The notes under the pieces were generated by a model. The model was not told the DNA's origin. It was given only the letters and a program-made list of their open reading frames with translations, and did not search any database. Both the position numbers and the translations under genes were made by a program. 64,000 bases of DNA from NCBI GenBank assembly GCA_028712795.1, contig JAQTPT010000002.1, positions 156,137 through 220,136 on the forward strand. The letters run 5' to 3'. The stretch is from Methylococcales bacterium (GTDB lineage: Bacteria > Pseudomonadota > Gammaproteobacteria > Methylococcales > Methylomonadaceae). Below, one piece after another: positions 58,066-64,000 of this stretch; the first letter of the stretch is position 1, and the number at the start of each line of letters is the position of its first letter.

Positions 58066-58386
58066 GTCTTATGATGGGCGATTGTATGTACATTTGTCAA
58101 GTTTGCAAGCAAGTAGCCTCGATGTAACAGAGTGAAATCTAGGATAAAAGAAGACTGCCAATCCTCTATTCCGCTCCACTTCAGCGGAAACTACTTGCTA
58201 CTCAAAACCCTATGATCGTGCCCGTCTTTTGTTTAAACTAATTCTAACCAATTGATTAATAAAATTTAAATAAAACATAAATATTTCACAGGTTCAAGTT
58301 TAAAATTCATTATAATGTGATCGTAATTAATCGAACTGAACCGGTTGATTTAGTGAAATTCTATTTTAATTATTCGAGGTATTGAT

Positions 58387-59262
58387 ATGAACTGGCTTGG
58401 CAGATTAATTAGTGTGATTTTGATTGGGCTAAGTGCTCAAGCAAACAGTGAGGTTGTCATAGATAGTGATGACAATTCGGCCACTTTAACCGGAACCTGG
58501 ACACAAGCAAAAACTGATCCCGGCTTTTATGGAAATGATTACGCGACGGCACAAGGTGCTGGCACCGCAGATACTGCTCGATTTTTCTCTCCGCGTGCGA
58601 TTACTTCAACGGGAATCTGGTGCATACAGGCACGATGGACATCAGGAACCACCCGGACAACTTCGGCAAAATACCAGGTTTATGACGGAACAACTCTACG
58701 CAATACTTTTACAGCCAATCAGCAACTTAACGGAGGTGCATGGCGCAGGCTGGGATGCGTAACTCTCACAGCTGGAAAAACCGGGGAAGTTCGCTTATCC
58801 GACACAGGCGTTTCGGCTGCAAACATTGTGGTCGCTGATGGGGTTCGATGGGTCTGGGAGGAAGGCCCCGGTAACTCGGATTTCTGCATTGCTGTCAGCG
58901 GAGGCTTCGGCACCTCAGGTGGAACCACCTTTGTCGGGAAAGGGTTTGTCGCACCTTCGAATGGAACATGCAAACCATGGTCTGGCATCATGCGGACTGC
59001 GTCAACGGTCGTCGGCACGTCCACAGGCGCTGCCTGTCTATCAAATGATGGGAAATTGTTCACCGTTACGCTTCAAACGACGGCCCCGGAATGGTTTGGA
59101 ATCGGCGTAACTGCCACCGATCATATCGAGCTATGCCCGCTTGGTGCAACATTAGGATGCCCGGCGCATGCAGGACAGTCAGATCGCGGAACCAATAGCG
59201 GACCTGCCGCCCAAGTTGCATGTACTGCGGCTGTCAGCACCATTCCATCAAGCCACGACTAA
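58387..59262 (+). CDS. Secreted golvesin-domain protein
   Basis: A 291-residue exported protein (signal peptide ending ILIGLSAQANS). Residues about 23-165 match the golvesin/xanthan-lyase-type carbohydrate-binding-like domain: VVIDSDDNSATLTGTWTQA, FYGNDYATAQG, RWTSGTTRTTSAKYQVYDG, NQQLNGGAWRRLG and ADGVRW. The second half is Gly/Thr/Ser-rich with six cysteines and no recognised family. It probably sits outside the cell or on its surface. The 320-base upstream gap is AT-rich with no other gene. Confidence 0.75.
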   Translation: MNWLGRLISVILIGLSAQANSEVVIDSDDNSATLTGTWTQAKTDPGFYGNDYATAQGAGTADTARFFSPRAITSTGIWCIQARWTSGTTRTTSAKYQVYDGTTLRNTFTANQQLNGGAWRRLGCVTLTAGKTGEVRLSDTGVSAANIVVADGVRWVWEEGPGNSDFCIAVSGGFGTSGGTTFVGKGFVAPSNGTCKPWSGIMRTASTVVGTSTGAACLSNDGKLFTVTLQTTAPEWFGIGVTATDHIELCPLGATLGCPAHAGQSDRGTNSGPAAQVACTAAVSTIPSSHD

Positions 59263-59347
59263 TATTTCTCTGAATATAGGTAACAATCAACCCTAATCTC
59301 GGATGGAGATATGGGGCTCCATCCCAATCGCCTTGAAGTTGCATATT

Positions 59348-59399
59348 GGGGCCAGAGTAAACAACCATAAAAATTCATCTTTATGTTTACTTTGGCCCC
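59348..59399. repeat. 15-bp inverted repeat after the golvesin gene
   Basis: GGGGCCAGAGTAAAC (59348-59362) pairs with 59385-59399 with one mismatch across 22 bases. There is no T-run, so it may be a dispersed palindrome rather than a classical terminator. Confidence 0.6.
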
Positions 59400-59540
59400 C
59401 CATTATTTCGTTTCCCAGCGGAGAGGCAATACTAATGTTGCTTAATTAACATCGCCAATTATCACTAAAAAATGGCGGGGGCCACTATGTCGCGATATTT
59501 TTTCCGGGAATACTGCTCGAAAAATTAACGCGAAATGCAC

Positions 59541-59615
59541 AGTCCGTAATGCGTAAGTCGCAATCTGTAGGGCAACGGTTTGGACTCCTTCTTCCTATCA
59601 TCGCCCTACGATCTC
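59541..59615. repeat. 75-bp direct repeat, copy 2
   Basis: Same unit as at 57415-57489, same orientation, one mismatch. It ends eight bases before the stop codon of the cytochrome gene at 59623. Confidence 0.93.
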
Positions 59616-59622
59616 ACCGGAT

Positions 59623-61731
59623 TCACGGCACCTTAACTGACTGGGAAAACTTGTTATTGGTTTCGATCAACTCCGCAAAGCGGTTAACATCATCGACCCA
59701 AGCTGTAACCGTGTGGGTGCCGGCCGGAATGGCGTAGGATCCACCGTTGGTGTTAATAGTGACGGATGTACCTGCAGCCAGGGGCCCCATTACGGAGCCC
59801 CAGGTTTTAGGGATACCATCCACCGAATACCTTACGCCGACGTATACGCCGGCGGGAGTCGCTGCGGTCCCCTGGTTCTTCACCCTGCATAAAAAGGTGC
59901 CTTTGGCATAATAGAGCGCGGTGACAACAACGTCGGGGAGAGGCGAAACCACTTTAACCGGCTGGGAAAACGTGTTGTTGGTTTCGTTCAACTCCGCAAA
60001 GCGGTTGACATCATCGACCCAAGCTGTAACCGTGTGGGTGCCGGCCGGAATGGCGTAGGATCCACCGTTGGTGCCAATAGTGACGGATGCACCTGCAGCC
60101 AGGGGCCCCATTACGGAGCCCCAGGTTTTAGGGGTACCATCCACCGAATACCTTACGCCGATATATACGCCGGCGGGAGTCGCTGCGGTCCCCTGATTCT
60201 TCACGGTGCTCGTGAAGATGCCTTTGGCATAGGAAAGCTGGGTGACGATGACATCTGGGAGAGGCATGATGACAATGTTTGGCCTAACTGCTGCTAACTT
60301 TGTCCTGGCCTTACTAGCAACAACGCTATCACTGGAAGCAATAGCTGCCGAAAGATAAAGCGTCGCGTCCTTGAATAATCTTACTGCTTCTGGAAACAGC
60401 CCGGGCGACGGACCTGTGCCAAGAACATTAATTCCATCTCTACTATCGGCTAAAGCCAATCGCAACAGTTCCACGTCAATTTTATTTCCTGGGGCAGGCA
60501 AGGCCTTGTCTATATGATCTATAGCCGTCTGCGCATTTTCAAGAGCATTAATCGCTCTCAAGAAAGCGCCTATATCATTCACATCAGTAGAACTGAAAAT
60601 AAAGGCCCGGCCATCAGCAGCGCCAAATGCCTCACTACTGTAAAATGTTATAGCATCTTCAAGTGTTTTAGCAGAATTATTATGAAAATATGGTGCAGTA
60701 TCAGCCGCTTCATGTAATGAAGGCGTATTAAAAAAACCATGCGGATTCTCAAATTGCTCGCTGTAAAGCTTAACGCTAACGTTTTGAGTAGCACAGGATA
60801 TATTATCAAAATATTCTATACGCCCAAATCCGCCATCTGCAGGAATATTCAAAGAGGGATTAAGCGCTAATCCCCTGCAAATCGGCGCATTAGGCGACAG
60901 GTTTGCGTTGGTAACACGGTTCCTAGCCTGGAATAGCTTGCCGTTATTTGCTCCTGCTTCCGTATGACATTGTGAGCAATTGTTCGTTTGCCCATTACTA
61001 GCCGGAATATTACTGAAGAATAGGGTTTTACCACGATCAGCGGCTGGCTCCTTGAAGACCAGTTTCGAAACTTGTGGAGTGTTCTGGCGACCAAGTGAAA
61101 GCTGGTATGCAAGCAGCGCATCCAGTTCATGCTCTGTTGGTAATCGAAAGTCAACGCCTTCATCACGATTTATGCTTTTGGTGAAATGCTGTTTTATGGC
61201 GCCAGCTGGAAAACATCGTAGCGAACCATCACCAGGGGCTCCATCCGCTGACCAGCCAGTTTCGTGGACAGGATGACCAATAGTATCAAAAGGATTGTCG
61301 AGTCCAAGAACGCCAATAGCGGTTGTTTGAGTTAGCCCCAAAAGATGGGGGACACCTCGCAAAACCCCGGGCTTATCAAACCCGTCGCTATTTGCAAGAA
61401 TAAGCCCGAATTTCCTCAACATCACAGGATCTTCAAGATCTTTTAGATTTGGATTATTTTCAGCAACAAACAAGGGGTCATTCTTTGGCAGTTTTGCGAT
61501 GAATACTGGATCAATCGTGAAGTTATTATTTTCACGGTGACAGGTTTGGCAGGTGCGTCCATTACCGTTAAACGTCTCTTCCTTGAAAAGTCTTTCTCCT
61601 TCCTTGATAAGTGCAGGCGTTGAGGTTACGGGTCTATCGGCACAAGCGTTTAGCGTTATGGGAACATTATCATTAGCTACTGCCGTATAAGACATCCCCA
61701 GCGCTGCAATAAGTATAATTTTATACCACAT
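59623..61731 (-). CDS. Di-haem peroxidase-like cytochrome c with two CARDB domains
   Basis: A 702-residue exported protein (signal peptide MWYKIILIAALGMSYTAVA). Two c-type haem motifs are seen: CQTCH at 61-65 and CSQCH at 252-256. The block NTPSLHEAADTAPYFHNNSA is typical of the cytochrome c peroxidase/MauG superfamily, which reduces peroxide or oxidises protein side chains in the periplasm. After a helical linker (about 390-490), two adjacent CARDB (adhesion-type) domains follow, nearly identical and repeated with a 107-residue period: VKNQGTAATPAGVY, YSVDG, SYAIPAGTHTVTAWVDDVNR. Such cytochromes are often surface-attached; the substrate is not known. Confidence 0.85.
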   Translation of the reverse strand: MWYKIILIAALGMSYTAVANDNVPITLNACADRPVTSTPALIKEGERLFKEETFNGNGRTCQTCHRENNNFTIDPVFIAKLPKNDPLFVAENNPNLKDLEDPVMLRKFGLILANSDGFDKPGVLRGVPHLLGLTQTTAIGVLGLDNPFDTIGHPVHETGWSADGAPGDGSLRCFPAGAIKQHFTKSINRDEGVDFRLPTEHELDALLAYQLSLGRQNTPQVSKLVFKEPAADRGKTLFFSNIPASNGQTNNCSQCHTEAGANNGKLFQARNRVTNANLSPNAPICRGLALNPSLNIPADGGFGRIEYFDNISCATQNVSVKLYSEQFENPHGFFNTPSLHEAADTAPYFHNNSAKTLEDAITFYSSEAFGAADGRAFIFSSTDVNDIGAFLRAINALENAQTAIDHIDKALPAPGNKIDVELLRLALADSRDGINVLGTGPSPGLFPEAVRLFKDATLYLSAAIASSDSVVASKARTKLAAVRPNIVIMPLPDVIVTQLSYAKGIFTSTVKNQGTAATPAGVYIGVRYSVDGTPKTWGSVMGPLAAGASVTIGTNGGSYAIPAGTHTVTAWVDDVNRFAELNETNNTFSQPVKVVSPLPDVVVTALYYAKGTFLCRVKNQGTAATPAGVYVGVRYSVDGIPKTWGSVMGPLAAGTSVTINTNGGSYAIPAGTHTVTAWVDDVNRFAELIETNNKFSQSVKVP

Positions 61732-62418
61732 TAAAATATTCTCTTTTTTAGGTTAAGATAAGTTGTTTGAATTTCAAAACGAAATCATAGTGCTGATTGA
61801 GAGGGACTAGCTATCAAAATGTATGAATTTTCAAAAGATAAACGCCTTTGAAGATATATTTTAGTATTCTCCGCGAAAAAACCATTCAAAATAAAGTGTA
61901 TTGTAACATTGTATGCTATTTGCCATAAATAATTTCTATTGAGCTGCCTGCAAAATTACCGGCCAGCAAAAGGGGTAATCTAAATAATGTTAATCCATAC
62001 GAGTTGTTTTTGAACCGGCTAACGCGTATGCCGCAATCTGTGGGGCGCATTATGCGATTTATGCGATTATCGTATAGCACCGGATTTAGTGCGCTACTGT
62101 GCCGCAATATTTTGCAGCTATTGCTTCCATGGACTCCTCTCGTTCGCAAACATTTCATCACTTCCGGAATGGGGGTACGACTGCACACGTTTATCCGGAC
62201 ACCAATTAATATTGGTATCATTTGAATGTGTCGCGTATTATTTGGAACAATGACACTTGACTTAAACACCCTATAATTGCCACGCTGGGCGGCAACCCCG
62301 TCATTCATGTTTTACGAGCCGGCGGAATGTTCAAATAGAACCCATCCCGGTTGCGCCGGCATCGCAATCCAACCGGGCGGGTGTTTATCCAAAATTGCCT
62401 TAAGGAATCATTCTTTCA
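61732..62418. other. Long intergenic region with a REP-like palindrome
   Basis: Nearly 690 bases. A divergent REP relative (AACGCGTATGCCGCAATC at about 62020) is followed by a repetitive GCGATTTATGCGATT. The short motif GCAACCCCGTCATTCATG recurs from 53385 and 56818. No open frame with good start signals and plausible composition was found. Confidence 0.5.
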
Positions 62419-63825
62419 ATGCCCACAAAGCTTCAGCCCTCCTTTCGGAGCGCCCATCAATGGCTGCCGAAAGCCTTACTTCTAATGGCTCTAACCTTGA
62501 GTGCGAGCGGTTGCGGTTTGATCAAAAACACCCTGGAATTGCCTGAAAACGGTATCCGCTCATTGTTTTCCCTCAGCCAGCAAAGTAATGCTTCCGATCC
62601 CGTCGAACTGCAATCCCAATTGCTGCGCTTTGCGGACAATTACCTTGATGCGATAAATCTTGGCTCCCAAGGCTTGCGGCAAGAAAACGGTCAGCCCCCC
62701 GAGCGGCTCACTTTACTGAGACGCCGCATCTCCGTCACCAACGATGTATTGGGCATCGCCACGGGAGCCAACGCCTACGCCAACCTCCTTGACATGGCCA
62801 TCCTGGTCAGCTTGAACCGCATGAATGCCAGCAACTTTTGGATACCCCAGCGCTATGGCGACTCGGCCAAACCCTTACTGCTCGCCTCGGAAGAAGCAGA
62901 AAAAGAGATTTGGCGAATTGCCGAGACGACGCTACCGCCAGAACAAATCAAGGAATTGCGAAACGCCATCCAATCCTGGCATGACCAACACCCGGACGGG
63001 CGCTCGCCTCGTGATGTGGGTTCTCTCGGCTTCGCAGCCGAAGTGGCAAGGATGAACCGAAGCCCCAAAACAGGGATAACCAGCAGCGTATTCAACCTGC
63101 TCACCATCGACCCCTTGGCGGGACTTGACCCGGCCACGCGCGAACTGGCCAACACCCGGTTGTTCGCGGAACGCGGCCTGTTTCTGGCTCGGCACATGCC
63201 GACCCTGATCCGCTGGGAATCGGAGTTGCTCGTCATCCAAACGGCGGAACTGCCTCAGATAGAAAAGCTGCTGGCCAGCACCGCCAAACTTTCTCAATCG
63301 GCGGACCGTTTTAGCCTGACGGCGGAGCGGCTACCCGGAGTCATCAGCACCGAGCGCGAGCAAATCGTCCAGGCCCTGAACGCGCAACAGCCGGGACTCA
63401 CCAGCCTCGCTGCACAGACCGAAAAAGCTTTAAATGCGGGTAAACTGATGTCTGATGCGTCCACCGCCACCCTAAAGTCTTTTCAAGATGTCTTGCAGCA
63501 ACTCAACTCCAGCCCATCAAACCCGAACGCAGAGCCCTTCCGCATCAACGACTACACGGCCGCCGCTGCGCAGATTAACGCTACCGCGCAAGACTTGGTG
63601 AAGTTGTTGCAAGCCTTCTACCAGACCCTGGCACCCGGCAAGTTTGACGAGTTGTCAACCCGATTGGATGCGCTGACCCGGCAAGCCCAGGCCAGCGGCA
63701 AAGGATTAGTGGACTATGCGTTCAGACAAACTTTGTTTCTGGGTTTGATACTGATTGGTTTCGCCTCCGTGATGGTGCTGGCTTCAGCCGTAGCTTTTTG
63801 GGGATTGAAGAAGAAATTTGCTTGA
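62419..63825 (+). CDS. Large hypothetical lipoprotein with C-terminal membrane helix
   Basis: The 468-residue protein has a lipoprotein signal peptide (LLLMALTLSASGC, Cys at about 32), a mostly helical body with LRRRISVTNDVLGIATGANA and long amphipathic coiled-coil-like helices around 270-350 (LLASTAKLSQSADRFSLTAE), and a C-terminal membrane helix (FLGLILIGFASVMVLASAVAF) followed by GLKKKFA. Both ends thus appear membrane-linked, an uncommon plan. I do not recognise the family. GC and codon use are higher than in the region before it. Confidence 0.75.
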   Translation: MPTKLQPSFRSAHQWLPKALLLMALTLSASGCGLIKNTLELPENGIRSLFSLSQQSNASDPVELQSQLLRFADNYLDAINLGSQGLRQENGQPPERLTLLRRRISVTNDVLGIATGANAYANLLDMAILVSLNRMNASNFWIPQRYGDSAKPLLLASEEAEKEIWRIAETTLPPEQIKELRNAIQSWHDQHPDGRSPRDVGSLGFAAEVARMNRSPKTGITSSVFNLLTIDPLAGLDPATRELANTRLFAERGLFLARHMPTLIRWESELLVIQTAELPQIEKLLASTAKLSQSADRFSLTAERLPGVISTEREQIVQALNAQQPGLTSLAAQTEKALNAGKLMSDASTATLKSFQDVLQQLNSSPSNPNAEPFRINDYTAAAAQINATAQDLVKLLQAFYQTLAPGKFDELSTRLDALTRQAQASGKGLVDYAFRQTLFLGLILIGFASVMVLASAVAFWGLKKKFA

Positions 63826-63933
63826 CGCCCGGTTTTTTGCATAGCGTGGAATAAACCTTACGAGGCTCCGCCTCCCCCCTGCGTCAGAATAGTTGTCGCC
63901 TCAAATTTTAAGAAAAAAAATTTGAGATTAGAA

Positions 63934-64000
63934 ATGAAAAAATATAAAAGGTATTCAGCAGGCTTCAAAGAGCAAGCCCTGGTAAAAGTTTACAGTCGTG
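63934..64000 (+). CDS. Start of a transposase (IS3/IS66-type OrfA), partial
   Basis: The 22 visible residues (MKKYKRYSAGFKEQALVKVY) match the helix-turn-helix start of IS OrfA proteins of the Transposase_8 kind (RRYSxEFKxQALxLV). The frame runs off the right edge. AT-rich sequence with an AAATTTTAAG palindrome lies just upstream and probably includes the left end of the element. Confidence 0.65.
   Translation, partial: MKKYKRYSAGFKEQALVKVYSR

Noticed and set aside
61916..62308. Minus-strand frame of 130 codons in the gap before the large lipoprotein
   Set aside because: It runs through a REP-like palindrome, has no signal for translation and no family resemblance.

Overview
The window looks like a gammaproteobacterial chromosome of moderate GC. 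The conserved gene orders ndk-rlmN-pilW-hisS-yfgM-bamB-der, tgt-yajC-secD-secF, hemC-hemD-hemX-hemY and pdxA-rsmA are all typical of Gammaproteobacteria. An environmental, respiratorily flexible lineage (possibly a methanotroph of the Methylococcales) is only an impression; no methane-oxidation marker lies in the window. No tRNA or rRNA gene was recognised.

Layout. 0-5.3 kb: 3' part of a tad/flp pilus operon (tadZ end, cpaF, tadB, tadC, tadD-like lipoprotein). 5.3-7.2 kb: sparse region with an RRM-type RNA-binding protein, an ISL3 transposase scar, a 29-residue membrane microprotein with its own promoter, and nested inverted repeats. 7.2-14.9 kb: housekeeping run on the minus strand (tpx, der, bamB, yfgM, hisS, pilW, rlmN, ndk) with a heptanucleotide tandem array between der and tpx. 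15-19.5 kb: secF, secD, yajC, tgt, with palindromic repeats inserted between genes. 19.7-26.5 kb: an IS3 scar, two divergent NhaD-type antiporters, the potassium transporter kup and a DedA protein. 26.7-30.9 kb: haem synthesis. 31-33.9 kb: pdxA, rsmA, a tandem pair of putative small RNAs, an EVE-domain protein. 34.2-42 kb: a signalling operon (hybrid kinase with three receiver domains, CheR, CheB, and a REC-PAS-GGDEF-EAL regulator). 42.1-45.4 kb: cytochrome bd operon cydA-cydB ending in a gene whose product fuses a CydX-like N-terminus to a degenerate GGDEF domain. 45.9-47.4 kb: sulfide:quinone oxidoreductase plus a DUF2892 membrane protein. 47.5-53.3 kb: a TolC/MFP/RND efflux operon. 53.6-64 kb: an accessory region with a GH25 lysozyme, a REP-associated tyrosine transposase with its REP palindromes, broken insertion sequences, a BrnTA toxin-antitoxin pair, a golvesin-domain secreted protein, a di-haem peroxidase-like cytochrome with duplicated CARDB domains, a large lipoprotein, and the start of another transposase.

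The most notable items are the CydX-GGDEF fusion, the tandem small RNAs with C/U-rich hairpin loops, the heptamer array upstream of tpx, and the roughly 2 kb toxin-antitoxin/golvesin segment bounded by 75-bp direct repeats. Intergenic palindromes of several unrelated families are unusually frequent, even inside conserved operons.
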